The notes beneath the pieces were generated by a model that made no database searches, had not been told where the DNA came from, and was given only the letters and a program-made list of their open reading frames with translations. Below are positions 1 through 13,700 of a DNA stretch of 64,000 bases, one piece after another. The position numbers and the translations under genes were made by a program. The stretch's first letter is position 1; each line of letters begins with the position of its first letter. Source of the DNA: Asparagopsis taxiformis (Eukaryota; Rhodophyta; Florideophyceae; Bonnemaisoniales; Bonnemaisoniaceae); NCBI GenBank assembly GCA_030407315.1, contig JALQPE010001919.1, forward strand, positions 1 through 64,000. The letters run 5' to 3'.

Positions 1-22
1 AACTCAGTGGTCCCATCCACAT
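1..22 (+). mobile_element. Copia copy 1, gag fragment left of the foldback insertion
   Basis: The first 22 bases read in one frame as L-S-G-P-I-H, which matches L-N-G-Q-I-H in the gag of the other Copia element in this window (about 49180). The reading continues at 18808 with I-L-Y-A-K-I, matching L-L-Y-N-K-I. The 18.8 kb in between is therefore an insertion into this Copia copy. The 5' LTR and the start of gag lie outside the window to the left. Confidence 0.7.
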
Positions 23-119
23 CGTCTGTGTTTCGGAAGTGGACGCGGACGTCCAGTCTCTCTAGTACGGGTCCTAGTCGGCCCGAGATTACTAGAACAA
101 ATGAACGTCCGCGTCCGAA

Positions 120-460
120 AAAAAATAAAAATTTTTGGATGCGGACGTCCACTTTCTCTAGTACGTTCGGCGGAATACTAGGACCCGACATCCACTTCTC
201 TAGTTACGTTCGGCGGAATACTAGGACCCGACCATCCAATTTTCTTAGTACATTCAGCGGAATACTAGGAACCCGACATCCAATTTCTCTAGTACATTCA
301 GCGGGATCCTAGGACCCGACATCCATTTCTATAGTACGTTCGGCGGAATACTAGGACCCGACATCCACTTTCTCTAGTACGTTTGGCGGAGTTACTAGGA
401 CCCGACATCCAGTTTTTCTAGTACGTTTGGCCGGATACTAGGACCCGACATCCAGTATAC
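120..460 (+). repeat. 43-bp minisatellite, left arm
   Basis: About seven to eight copies of a ~43-bp unit contain CTAGTACGTTCGGCGGA, then TACTAGGACCCGACATCCA. The copies differ by small substitutions and indels. A mirror-image array lies at 16929-17250. The unit shares the CTAGTA and CATCCA/CGTCCA words with the extreme terminus, so it probably arose by duplication of terminal sequence. Confidence 0.8.
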
Positions 461-879
461 AATATATCAGCAAAACCCGGAGGGAAGAAATTACAGCGGA
501 TGGTAAATTAAGGGCCATATCGGACCGTATTTTATTCTCTCATTTACGAAACTGCTCGTATACAATACGTCTCTCTAGAATAGGAAATACATATCTGGTC
601 AGAATAGGAAATAAATACCCGGTTAGAATAGGAAATACGTATCAAGCCAGGATACGGAATATGTATCCAGCTAGAATATGGAATACGTATCCAGCCAGAA
701 TACAAAATACCTGTCAGCATACCGCGATCAACCATTCCCTCACTATCGCGTTCTCCCTACCATCCGAACGCCATGCACCACCATCCGCACATACTTCAAG
801 AACCCTCACGACCTAGATTACAAAAAATCTGCTCCTTCCCAATACCATCCCCGCTTTCCTCGACACCACCCAGCCATTA

Positions 880-2460
880 AATCATCAAGACATGAAACAC
901 GAACATGGTCAGCAAAATCTTACACGACTTGAAACCCACTCTTACTTCTATCGTATGCCTGAAAAATATACACATACCAGAAACACCTCACAGCTCATTC
1001 CCATCTTCCTAGATCCCTTCTTCACTCTCCCTGAGTCCTGCCATTCCTGCTTCACCACTCCTGCATCACATACACAACATCAACCCCAACAGTCAGATTC
1101 AAAAAGCAACGCTTACCACGCCAGATATCTTAGGAAAATCCTTACTTACCTCTCATCCATCCTACACACAATACAAACCATGATCCAAAAACCTTGCAAT
1201 GAATAATCAAGTCAGCAGTCCATATCTTCGCAAAACAAGTCTTGGCGCTCAATGAAACTTACCTTCTGTCATCACCATTCCAGCATCACCTGCATAATCG
1301 AAATCAACCACAACAGTCGGACTCAAAACCCACAGGTCCCTCTCAGCATACTCTCAAAACTTCCGCACTTTCCTTCGCTCGACACAATACGCACCATGAC
1401 TGGATAAGCTTCCAATGAATAAATATCGCATTAACTGCAATAGTCAGATTCGAAACAAACACTTCTCTCGATGCATACCCCAGAAATCACTTACTCTCGT
1501 TTCATTCTACACACAATACATACCAAAAGTCGAAAATCTCACAACAACAATGAAGTCAACATTCCGCATCTTCGCACCACCGGACTGCGCGCTAAATGCA
1601 ACTTTTACCTCCGTCATCACCATTCCTGCATCACCTACAAAAAAGAAATCAACAACAACAGTCGGACTGAAAACCCATGCTTCCTCGCTGCATACCCTCA
1701 GAACTCACTTACCCTCGTTGTATCCTGCACACAATAGAAACCATAAGTCAAAAATTGTACAAAAAAATGTAGTCAGCATCCATTCTTCGCGCAACTTAAC
1801 TAGGCGCTCAATGTAACTACCTTCCGTCATCACCATTCCAGAATCACCTACACAAAATCAACATCAACCACAGCAGTCAGACTCAAAACCCACATTCACT
1901 CACTGCACCCCTAATGCTCACCTACTCCTTTCCACCCTTCAGCAAATATGCACCATGACTCACTAAGCTCCCAAATAAATAAATATTGCATAAAAGACGA
2001 CAGTCACATTTAAAACAAACACTTCCCTCGCTTCATACCCTCAGGACGCACTTAACCTCTTCATCTCGTTGCATCATACAAACAATACAACCAATAATTC
2101 ACAAATCGTGAACGAAAAAATGTAGTCAGCATTCCATTTCATCGCGAAACCCGTCTTCAGCTCAATGAAACTTACCTTATCATCACTATCCTGCACCACC
2201 TATACAACATCAAAATGAACCAGAACAGTCAGACTAAAAACCCATGCATCCCTTATTGCACACCCGCGAGACTCACTTACTTACCTGCCTCCCATGGTTC
2301 ACAACATGCAAACCATGACTCACGAAGCTTCTAATGAATCAATATCGCATCAACGACAACAGTACGACTCAAAAAACACCGCTTCCCTCGCTGCATACTC
2401 TCCAAACTGGCATACTCACCGTCGTTCTATCCCTCTACACCAAACAAAGGAAACACGACC
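880..2460 (+). repeat. Degenerate ~300-bp tandem repeats, left arm
   Basis: A phrase containing ATCACCATTCC, CAGTC(G/A)GACT and AAAACCCA recurs near 1080, 1270-1340, 1610-1680, 1830-1890, 2170-2250 and 2340. Each copy also carries AATGAAACTTACC-like and CATGACT(C/G) words. The copies are strongly diverged, so this array is older than the satellite units nearer the centre. Short pyrimidine- and A-rich ORFs here are by-products of composition. Confidence 0.65.
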
Positions 2461-3199
2461 AAAGAACCTCAGCCAGTGACGGCGGAGAAGTGGAATTTCA
2501 CAGGTTAACCTGCGGCGTCGACTGGACAGCTTTCACGTCAGCTTAAGTCCTGCTGTGCATACTCCATATCATCGCCGGTATTGAGATTAATAATGGCCCA
2601 AGCCATGGTCTCTGAACTCCCGAATGATGAGATCCGGATCGAGACATCGGAATGGTATAATCATATATATCACATCCATTTGCTTCCCTTAATGATCCCT
2701 GTAATATCCACTGAAAGCACAAACTTATTCCATGAAGTTCGCAATTAATATAATTTTATTATTTCAAATGAAATTAATTGAAAATCCATCTCCCACGGCG
2801 GTCATTCATCCTTCCAAGCGCACGTTGCAGCAAAATGTGTGACCTAGCGGTGATGATTGATCGCTCAGGCACATTCCACCATTGGGCTGCCAGAAGTGAG
2901 CACAAAACTGATACCCACAAAACCACGAGAACATTACAAACGAGGTCTCGAACGCACATTTGGAGTACAATATAAATACTATACAAACAAACTCTACTCG
3001 CTATCTCAGACGACGCGGCTCACAAGTGGCGTAGTCCCAATTTTCCGTAACGCCTTTCCTGATGCTTAAAAGTAAAAAACACGTCAAAACGTATATCAGA
3101 AATGAGTGCGAGAGTTTTCTGCACAGGAGATGCTGAGCCACCAAATTGATTTTTCGGAAATTTTAGAATTTTCTGGGCTGGCCAGCAATGCAATCGAGC

Positions 3200-5140
3200 T
3201 GGACATCCACCGGACGTCCATTTCAGGTTGATCGTGAGAGAGTAGGGCCGGGACCATGATGAAACAAGGACCAAGACCTGTCCCTGACGTGTTGACCTGA
3301 AATCGACCTTCGTAAGACGCGATTTTGGCTTACAGTTAGTGCTTACAGAAGCCAGTGATGACCCCGGTCGGGGCAGCAGCCGGTTCCTGGGGCCGTTGTG
3401 GCCAAATTAGACACCTTGATTTGAATTGAAATTTGGGCTATTCTCAAAAACATGCACATGTGAACATGTTTTTGAGATGGGGGTCTGCCGTACGGCACAA
3501 TCGACCCGCCCCAAATCGATGATTTTCACAATTTTTTCTGCCCGAAATTTTAGAATTTCTGGGCTGGCCAGCAGTGCAATCGAGCTGACATCCACAGGAC
3601 GTCCATTTCAGGTTGGTCGTGTGCTGCCCACATCCATGCATTGCAGCAACTAAGCAGGCGGGCTCACTACTCATACAAAGTGCACGGAATATGAGTAACG
3701 TGATGTGTGAGTGTTGTTTGTCGTGAGGATGTAAGGTGGGACCATGATGAAACAGGGAAAAAGATGTCTCCCTAGCATAACTTGGGCTTGAAGCCTGGAA
3801 TCGACCCTTCGTGAGATGTGGCTTTGCTCACAGTTGGTGCTTACAGAAGCCAGTGACGGCCCCGGCCGGGGCAGCAGCCGGTTCCTGGGGCCGTTGTGGC
3901 CAAATTAGACACCTTGATTTGAATTGAAATTTGGGCTATTCTCAAAAACATGCACATGTGAACATGTTTTTGAGATGGGGTGTGCCGTACGGCACTTTCG
4001 ACCGCCCAAATCGATATAATTTTGCAATTTTTTCTGACTGAAATTTTAGAATTTCTGGGCTCGCCAGCAATGCAATTGAGCTGGACATTCACCGGACGTC
4101 CATTTCAGGTTGGTCGAGTATTGCACATGGATACAGTTTTGCAGCTATTTCTCAGCCCAACCTTTTTAGAATTTCAGGGCTGACCAGCAATGTAACCGAG
4201 CCGGACTTCCACTGACGTCCATTTCAAGTTAGGCTAGTTCTGCACATTTGCTCGCATCGCAGCAACTAAGCAAGTGTTGACAGCACCGAGATGCCATGCA
4301 GACAAGGGGGAATCGGCTGCAAACGGCTTCCCTGGTCGGCGGCTAGATGTCTGGATGTGAATGGCTGCAAGCATGGAAATCTTGCTACCGCACAGCGCAT
4401 ACACACTGCAGCAGCACATCACTGACGCATGCGAAAGTTGGGTGCTGCAGTGCGTGGTTGTTTTGTGTGTTTGTGTGTTTGTGTGTGTATGACGAACCTT
4501 GTGTATCCCTAGGCGTGCACTGGTTCAAAAAGTTTGGACTGCCCCATCGGTCGTACTTTGGCGCATTTACATGCATCGGAGAACGACCAAGGAGGTAGAG
4601 CAGCAATCGCTGTTGGCTGAGCGCTCCAAACTGGAGGGCTTGGGGCAATGGTTCTATAGCAGTCATTTATAGGACGCCCACCGTTGATGACTGAGATCCA
4701 CGGTGGGTTTAGTATTCATGGTGTTGTCCTGCATTGGCGACGTCGAAGACGAGTACTTCCAGTGAGCGTCCAAGGTGAACAGCTCAGCAGAGGATTATGA
4801 TGTGGATGTGAAGGCATGGATGAGGCCAGCAGGAACGTTTCTGCAAGATGGGCGTGAGTGGGTAAGTGAGCGGGGAGGGGCCGCTCGGGGCGCTTGGTAG
4901 CTTCTGGGCCGTTGTGGCCAAATTAGAATCAAGCCTATGTCCGGCGGACGTCCTGAATTGCTTTATTTTTTGGGCTATTCTCAAAAACATGCACATGTGA
5001 ACATGTTTTTGAGATGGGGGTGTGCCGTACGGCACTTTCGACCGCCCAAATCGATGTATTTTTTCATTTTTTTTCTGACTGAAATTTTAGAATTTCTGGG
5101 CTCGCCAGCAATGCAATTGCGCTGGTCATTCACCGGACGT
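3200..5140 (+). repeat. Satellite units of the left arm
   Basis: There are two short units (about 3200-3595 and 3595-4095), then one long unit (about 4095-5140). Each has a core with the palindromic CATGCACATGTGAACATG, a GCCGTACGGCA palindrome, and a GGACGTCC near its edge. The long unit adds a short (AAACACAC)-type microsatellite (in reverse, near 4455-4490) and a TATAAATGA word (in reverse, near 4670). The right arm carries four long units where this arm has one. Confidence 0.75.
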
Positions 5141-7775
5141 CCATTTCCATTTCAGATCTACTGGTTGCACTAGGCCTGAAAGTGTTTCTGGATAGGGCCG
5201 AATAACGACCTGGCAGCACGCACTGCGTAAGATGATCTGTGTGATGCAGACTGCAAGGATTTCTATGGTGATTCTGGCTGGGGAATGTGGTAAGCTTGAT
5301 TGTTGCGTGGCTTTGTATCTCCTTGCCTGCCATTTTGCTTGGATATTTACACGAGCGATCAAACCGAAGACGCCGACTCGGCACAACTACCAACTCTCCT
5401 AGCTTCGAGTCAGCGCCATCTAATTGCAACTTGTGACACTCAAGACGAATACGTTGTGCTGATCTCTGCAATGAAAATTGAGTTAGTGCTGCAGTTCTTT
5501 TGGTCGATGCCAATATGCAGGGATACTGTTTAACCTTTTGGGAGTCAAGAAGTTCCTCAGATTGCAAATCAAATCAGATCATGGTAGAATATCTGACTTT
5601 TCTCTCTTCCCTTCACCACATCTGCATCCGGAGCTGAGCCAAGCTGAGCTGGAGGGAACCCGGCCGCGACCCTGTCATTCTCATAAAAATCTTTAATGCA
5701 ATACTATTCGTGTATGGTAATGTAAGTGCTAATGAAAATGTATACAAGTCTAGAATAAACGTTGCAGTGGTTCTTTGTAGCTATCGATACTTGCTAAAAT
5801 CTGTAGCTTTTGCTTCTCGCATGGACGAGTTGCAGTCTTTGTGTTTGTTTCATTTCTGCCACAAACGAGAGGCAATCAGGGTCTGTGTGCCACATAGAGA
5901 ATGATTTAATATATGCGCTCATTGCCGTCGTAGATACTTTTAACAATGGCCAGTACGTTCTCTTCGGCCGCCGCCGGTACGGTCGGACTGAAGGATCGGG
6001 GAGATGTGTGGAGAGTAGTGTTTGGATAGAGACGAACGTTGTGATGGATGGAATGGTGATGATTTCATGCTGAAGCGATGGGAGATGGATGGATATGGTT
6101 GAATGAAATCTAGTATTCCGAAGGAGGCCTTTTCTCGAGGAAGAGGCATTATATTCTCACAAAGCATGTAGATACTGGTTTCCAGTTTGGTATGCTATTG
6201 TAGCTCAATTCACATCTTATCTACACGTACGTATGGAGAGAGATCCAAGTGTGCGTGGCACAAGTCCAACGGTGAAACAACGCAGTATGAAACTACCACA
6301 GATAAGGCGGCGTACAACATCCTCGACTCAAGGCAGCTCTCAGGCTTTCGTGAGCACCGACTTCGTTCCACCAAGATGTTGCGGAAATATGTGCTGGTCT
6401 AACTTGATACGACCATTGGACAGTTTTGCTCTCTAAGCAATGAGCGAAAAATCAATGATTGCGCGTGTCGTCGGTACGTCTTGTAATGTTGGCTCAATCA
6501 ACATCTAACGATCAACACATTATCCACCCTCCGCCGTTCGCGTGTCGTAAATTTGCACAGAAATTTGTTTCAAATCTTTGCTCCAATTATCAGCTCAAAT
6601 ACGGCATTGATCTCCAGCTTCATCTGGACAGAAACACCGATCGCTCGATGTCTGTCTCAGATAAACCGCAGTCAACGCCATGCGGAAAGTTTCATCGCTT
6701 CCCGTTGCGACTGAATCTGCAAACGCCACACAAAAATTTGCCCTTTCGCGTCGGAACGAACGCCGACTACATGTCGTCAGGTTCCTGATCGACTGGATCG
6801 ATGGAGCTTGCTCTGCAGGAGAGCAGGACAGGCGGTTTGTTATGCCTGGACAATTCCATACCGATCTCCCTTCTTGAGTGCAAAATTACGAGTCTAGAAA
6901 TTGACCTGCATCGGCTGCTGTATCACATCTGTGCTAAGGATTGATGATACCCGTACCGCTGAGAAATTGCAGCTCTGGTAACGTGGGATGATGTGCTGAA
7001 CACGCAGAACGCTGATCCATAACGGGACTGCTTCATAGGCATAGTACGGAATGTATTGAGACAGCCCAAGCGAATTCAGGAGGGGGAGCACCAGGCAGTG
7101 CGCGGTGACTCAGCAGATACCAGTGGTGAGTGGTCTAAATGGGGCTACACACGAGTTTGTCAATGAACAGTCTAGTTTAGTTTGGAAATGTGTCGGATGG
7201 ATGGTATGTTGTAAATGTCGACAGATTTGAGGAAGCGATAGAAGCAATCAGCACCGTGTAGTTGCATCAAGGCTTTAGTGGCCATTGCTAGAGAACTTTC
7301 TCCAATGCCCTTATTGCAGGATGGGCAGAAAACCCGGCCGGTTTCGAGATTGAAGAATTCATTGCGCAGATTGAATGAATGCAATTGACGGAGAATGCAG
7401 AAGTATACAATGGTATCGTTTTGCAGGGTGACGTAGGGGAAAAATGTTGGGCTTGTTGGAAATGCTGAGAGCGATGATGAGATCCAGGTCGTTTCCGTCG
7501 TAGATGGGCAGTGCTTATTTTCTGCACGGCTAGCTTGTCTGCTGGGCGACTGGGCGGTATTGGCGTACGATGAAGCGGGACTGGTGGTGTTTAAATGACA
7601 TTTTTTGTTTGAAGATGGATGTATGTGTGCGACTAGAATGTAGTAAGAGCATGAAAATGTTTATGTTTGATGGGCGTCGCATGTTGGGGGACTTTATGTC
7701 GTGTGGGGCAATAATGTATCAGGTATTTGAAGCAGACGCAATCGCTTGAGCGCATATAGACGTCGGGGACTGACC
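5141..7775. other. Non-repetitive centre of the foldback element; no gene seen
   Basis: This segment is bounded by mirror-image copies of the same variant satellite unit: GCGCTGGTCATTC near 5120 and its reverse complement near 7785. It is therefore the loop between the arms. ORFs reach only about 145 codons on either strand and show no domain, signal peptide or conserved motif that I recognise. It could be unique host DNA captured in the loop, or the remains of an internal gene. Confidence 0.6.
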
Positions 7776-10700
7776 AGCGGTGAATGACCAGCGCAATTGC
7801 ATTGCTGGCGAGCCCAGAAATTCTAAAATTTAGGGATGCATGATTTGGGGCGGTCGAAAGTGCCGTACGGCACACCCCCATCTCAAAAAACATGTTCACA
7901 TGTGCATGTTTTTGAGAATAGCCCAAAAAAATAAAGCAATTCAGGACGTCCGCCGGACATAGGCTTGATTCTAATTTGGCCACAACGGCCCCCAGAAGAT
8001 ACCAAGCGCCCCGAGCGGCCCCTCCCCGCTCACTTACCCACTCACGCCCATCTTGCAGAAACGTTCTGCTGGCCTCATCCATGCCTTCACATCCACATCA
8101 TAATCCTCTGCTGAGCTGTTCACCTTGGACGCTCACTGGAAGTACTCGTCTTCGACGTCCGCCAATGCAGGACAACACCATGAATATAAAACCACCGTGG
8201 ATCTCAGTCATCAACGGTGGGCGTCCTATAAATGACTGCTATAGAACCATTGCCCCAAGCCCTCCAGTTTGGACGCTCAGCCAACAGTGATTGCTGCTCT
8301 ACCTCCTTGGTCGTTCTCCGATGCATGTAAATGCGCCAAAGTACGACCGATGGGGCAGTCCAAACTTTTTGTACCAGTGCACGCCTAGGGATACCACAAG
8401 GTTCGTCATACACACACAAAGACACAAAGACACAAACACACAAACACACAAACACACAAACAAACAAACACACAAACACACACAAACACACAAAACACAC
8501 AAACACACAACACACACACACAAACACACAACACACAACCAAACACACAAACACACAAACCACACAAACACACAAACACACAAACACACAACACACAAAC
8601 ACACAAACCACACAAACACACAAACACACAAACACACAAACACACAAAACACACAAACACACAAAACACACAAACACACAAACACACAAACACACAAACA
8701 CACAAACACACAAACACACAAAACACACAAACACACAAACACACAAACACACAAACAACCCCACGCACTGCAGCACCCAACTTTCGCATGCGTCAGTGAT
8801 GTGCTGCTGCAGTGTGTATGCGCTGTGCGGTAGCAAGATTTCCATGCTTGCAGCCATTCACATCCAGACATCCAGCCACGACCAGGGAAGCCGTTTGCAG
8901 CCGATTCTCCCTTGTCTGCATGGCATCTCTCGGTGCTGTCAACACTTGCTTAGTTGCTTCGCGATGCGAGCAAATGTGCAGCACTAGCCTAACTTGAAAT
9001 GGACGTCCAGTAGAAGTCCGGCTCGGTTACATTGCTGGTCAGCCCTGAAATTCTAAAATGTTGGGCTGAGAAATAGCTGCAAAACTGTATCCATGTGCAA
9101 TACTCGACCAACCTGAAATGGACGTCCGGTGAATGTCCAGCTCAATTGCATTGCTGGCGAGCCCAGAAATTCTAAAATTTCAGTCAGAAAAAATTGAAAA
9201 TATATATCGATTTGGGCGGTCGAAAGTGCCGTACGGCACACCCCCATCTCAAAAACATGTCACATGTGCATGTTTTGAGAATAGCCCAAATTTCAATTCA
9301 AATCAGGTGTCTAATTTGGCCACAACGGCCCCAGGAACCGGCTGCTGCCCCGGCCGGGGCCGTCACTGGCTTCTGTAAGCACCAACTGTAAGCAAAGCCA
9401 ACATCTCACGAAGGGTCGATTCCAGGCTCAGGCTCAATACGCCAGGGCGAAGTTTTGGTCCTTGTTTCGACATGCTCCCACCCCACTTTCTCACGACAAA
9501 CACTGCTCATCCATCATGCTGCACATGCTACGTGCACTTCGTATGAGCAGTGGGCCCGCCTGCGTGGTTGCTGTAATGCGTAGATTGTGAGCAGCATACG
9601 AACAACCCAGAATGGACGTCTGGTGGATGTCCGGCTCAATTGCATTGCTGGCGAGCCCAGAAATTCTAAAATTTCGGGCAGAAAAAAATTGTGAAAAATC
9701 ATCGATTTGGGCGGGTCGATTGTGCCGTACGGCAGACCCCCATCTCAAAAAACATGTTCACATGTGCATGTTTTTGAGAATAGCCCAAATTTCAATTCAA
9801 ATCAAGGTGTCTAATTTGGCCACAACGGCCCCAGGAAAACCGGCTGCCGCCCCGACCGGGCCGTCACTGGCTTCTGTAAGCACTAACTGTAAGCCAAAAT
9901 CGCGTCTTACGAAGGGTCGATTCCAGGCTTCAAGCCCAAGTTATGCTAGGGAGACATCTTTTTCCCTGTTTCATCATGGTCCCACCTTACATCCTCACGA
10001 CAAACAACACTCACACCTCACACGTTACTCATATTCCTACTGCCTTGTATGAGCAGTGAGCTGAGCCCGCCTGCTTTGTGAGCCCGCTGCAGCTGCATGG
10101 ATGTGGGCAGCACACGACCAACCTGAAATGGACGTCCGGTGGATGTCCGGCTCAATTGCATTGCTGGCGAGCCCAGAAATTCTAAAATTTCGGGCAGAAA
10201 AAAATTGTGAAAAATCATCGATTTGGGCGGGTCGATTGTGCCGTACGGCAGACCCCCATCTCTCAAAAACATGTTCACATGTGCATGTTTTTGAGAATTA
10301 GCCCAAAAAATAAAGCAATTCAGGACGTCCGCCGGACATAGGCTTGATTCTAATTTGGCCACAACGGCCCAGAAGCTACCAAGCGCCCCGAGCGGCCCCT
10401 CCCCGCTCACTTACCCACTCACCGCCCATCTTGCAGAAACGTTCCTGCTGGCCTCATCCATGCCTTCACATCCACATCATAATCCTCTGCTGAGCTGTTC
10501 ACCTTGGACGCTCACTGGAAGTACTCGTCTTCGACGTCCGCCAATGCAGGACAACACCATGAATACTAAACCCACCGTGGATCTCAGTCATCAACGGTGG
10601 GCGTCCTATAAATGACTGCTATAAGAACCATTGCACCAAGCCCTCCAGTTTGGACGCTCAGCCAACAGCGATTGCTGCTCTACCTCCTTGGTCGTCTCCG

Positions 10701-13700
10701 ATGCATGTAAATGCGCCAAAGTACGACCGATGGGGCAGTCCAACTTTTTGAACCAGTGCACGCCTAGGGATACCACAAGGTTCGTCATACACACACAAAC
10801 ACACAAACACACAAACAACCACGCACTGCACAGCACCAACTTTCGCATGCGTCAGTGATGTGCTGCTGCAGTGGTATGCGCTGTGCGGTAGCAAGATTTC
10901 CATGCTTGCAGCCATTCACATCAGACATCCAGCCGCCGACCAGGGAAGCCGTTTTGCAGCCGATTCCCCCTTGTCTGCATGGCATCTCGGTGCTGTCAAC
11001 ACTTGCTTAGTTTGCTGCGATGCGAGCAAATGTGCAGCACTAGCCTAACTTGAAATGGACGTCCAGTGGAAGTCCGGCTCGGTTACATTGCTGGTCGCCC
11101 TGAAATTCTAAAATGTTGGGCTGAGAAATAGCTGCAAAACTGTATCCATGTGCCAATACTCGACCAACCTGAAATGGACGTCGGTGAATGTCCAGCTCAA
11201 TTGCATTGCTGGCGAGCCAGAAATTCTAAAAAATTTCAGTCAGAAAAAAAATGCAAAAATACATCGATTTGGGCGGTCGAAAGGCCGTACGCACACCCCA
11301 TCTCAAAAACATGTTCACATGTGCATGTTTTTGAGAATAGCCCAAAAAAATAAAGCAATTCAGGACGTCCGCCGGACATAGGCTTGATTCTAATTTGGCC
11401 AAACGGCCCCAGAAGCTACCAAGCGCCCCGAGCGGCCCCTCCCCCCGCTCACTACCCACCACGCCCTCTCTTGCAGAAACGTTCCTGCTGGCTCATCCAT
11501 GCCTTCACATCCACATCATAATCCTCTGCTGAGCTGTTCACCTTGGACGCTCACTGGAAGTACTCGTCTTCGACGTCCGCCAATGCAGGACAACACCAGA
11601 ATACTAAACCCACCGTGGATCTCAGTCTCAACGGTGGGCGTCCTATAAATGACTGCTATAGAACATTGCCCCAAGCCCTCCAGTTTGGACGCTCAGCCAA
11701 CAGCGATTGCTGCTCTACCTCCTTGGTCGTTCTCCGATGCATGTAAATGCGCCAAAGTACGACCGATGGGGCAGTCCAAACTTTTTGAACCAGTGCAACG
11801 CCTAGGATACCACAAGGTTCGTCATACACACACAAACACACAAACACACAAACAACCACGCACTGCCAGCACCCAAACTTTTCGCATGCGTCAGTGATGT
11901 GCTGCTGCAGTGTGTATGCGCTGTGCGGTAGCAAGATTTCCATGCTTGCAGCCATTCACACCAGACATCCAGCCGCCGACCAGGGAAGGCCGTTTGCAGC
12001 CGATTCCCCTTGTCTGCATGGCATCTCGGTGCTGTCAACACTTGCTTAGTTGCTGCGATGCGAGCAAATGTGCAGCACTAGCCTAACTTGAAATGGACGT
12101 CCAGTGGAAGTCCGGCTCGGTTACATTGCTGGTCAGCCCTGAAATTCTAAAATGTTGGGGCTGAGAATAGTGCAAAACTGTATCCATGTGCAATACTCGA
12201 CCAACCTGAAAATGGACGTCCGGTGAATGTCCAGCTCAATTGCATTGCTGGCGAGCCCAGAAATTCTAAAATTTCAGTCAGAAAAAAATGCAAAAATACA
12301 TCGATTTGGGCGGTCGAAAGTGCCGTACGGCACACCCCCATCTCAAAAACATGTTCACATGTGCATGTTTTTGAGAATAGCCCAAAAAATAAAGCAATTC
12401 AGGACGTCCGCCGGACATAGGCTTGATTCTAATTTGGCCACAACGGCCCCAGAAGCTACCAAGCGCCCCGAGCGGCCCCTCCCCTCACTTACCCACTCAC
12501 GCCCATCTTGCAGAAACGTTCCTGCTGGCCTCATCCATGCCTTCACATCCACATCATATCCTCTGCTGAGCTGTTCACCTTGGACGCTCACTGGAAGTAC
12601 TCGTCTTCGACGTCCGCCAATGCAGGACAACACCATGAATACTAAACCCACCGTGGATCTCAGTCATCAACGGTGGGCGTCCTATAAATGACTGCTATAG
12701 AACCATTGCCCCAAGCCCTCCAGTTTGGACGCTCAGCCAACAGCGATTGCTGCTCTACCTCCTTGGTCGTTCTCCGATGCATGTAAATGCGCCAAAGTAC
12801 GACCGATGGGGCAGTCCAAACTTTTTGAACCAGTGCACGCCTAGGGATACCACAAGGTTCGTCATACACACACAAACACACAAACACACAAACAACCACG
12901 CACTGCAGCACCCAACTTTCGCATGCGTCAGTGATGTGCTGCTGCAGTGTGTATGCGCTGTGCGGTAGCAAGATTTCCATGCTTGCAGCCATTCACATCC
13001 AGACATCCAGCCGCCGACCAGGGAAGCCGTTTGCAGCCGATTCCCCCTTGTCTGCATGGCATCTCGGTGCTGTCAACACTTGCTTAGTTGCTGCGATGCG
13101 AGCAAATGTGCAGCACTAGCCTAACTTGAAATGGACGTCCAGTGGAAGTCCGGCTCGGTTACATTGCTGGTCAGCCCTGAAATTCTAAAATGTTGGGCTG
13201 AGAAATAGCTGCAAAACTGTATCCATGTGCAATACTCGACCAACCTGAAATGGACGTCCGGTGAATGTCCAGCTCAATTGCATTGCTGGCGAGCCCAGAA
13301 ATTCTAAAATTTCAGTCAGAAAAAAATTGCAAAATTATATCGATTTGGGCGGTCGAAAGTGCCGTACGGCACACCCCCATCTCAAAAACATGTTCACATG
13401 TGCATGTTTTTGAGAATAGCCCAAATTTCAATTCAAATCAAGGTGTCTAATTTGGCCACAACGGCCCCAGGAACCGGCTGCTGCCCCGGCCGGGGCCGTC
13501 ACTGGCTTCTGTAAGCACCAACTGTAAGCAAAGCCACATCTCACGAAGGGTCGATTCCAGGCTTCAAGCCCAAGTTATGCTAGGGAGACATCTTTTTCCC
13601 TGTTTCATCATGGTCCCACCTTACATCCTCACGACAAACAACACTCACACATCACGTTACTCATATTCCGTGCACTTTGTATGAGTAGTGAGCCCGCCTG

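Larger units (their letters stand above)
23..5140 (+). repeat. Left arm of the foldback element
   Basis: This arm matches the reverse complement of about 12200-17361. For example, the start of the arm mirrors 17300-17361, the segment at 690-740 mirrors 16660-16710, and 3390-3520 mirrors 13850-13980. From outside inward it holds the terminal sequence, a 43-bp minisatellite (120-460), a non-repeated stretch (460-880), degenerate ~300-bp repeats (880-2460), a spacer (2460-3200), two ~0.4-0.5-kb satellite units and a single ~1.04-kb unit. All ORFs here are short and have no recognisable domain. Confidence 0.85.

Noticed and set aside
120..460. CRISPR-like array
   Set aside because: Units are contiguous 43-bp minisatellite copies with no unique spacers, and the context is eukaryotic.
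8204..8987. Overlapping ORFs of 127-218 codons on both strands
   Set aside because: They are translations of the AAACACAC microsatellite (Thr/His/Asn or Cys/Val repeats) with satellite ends, and the same frames are lost in sister units.
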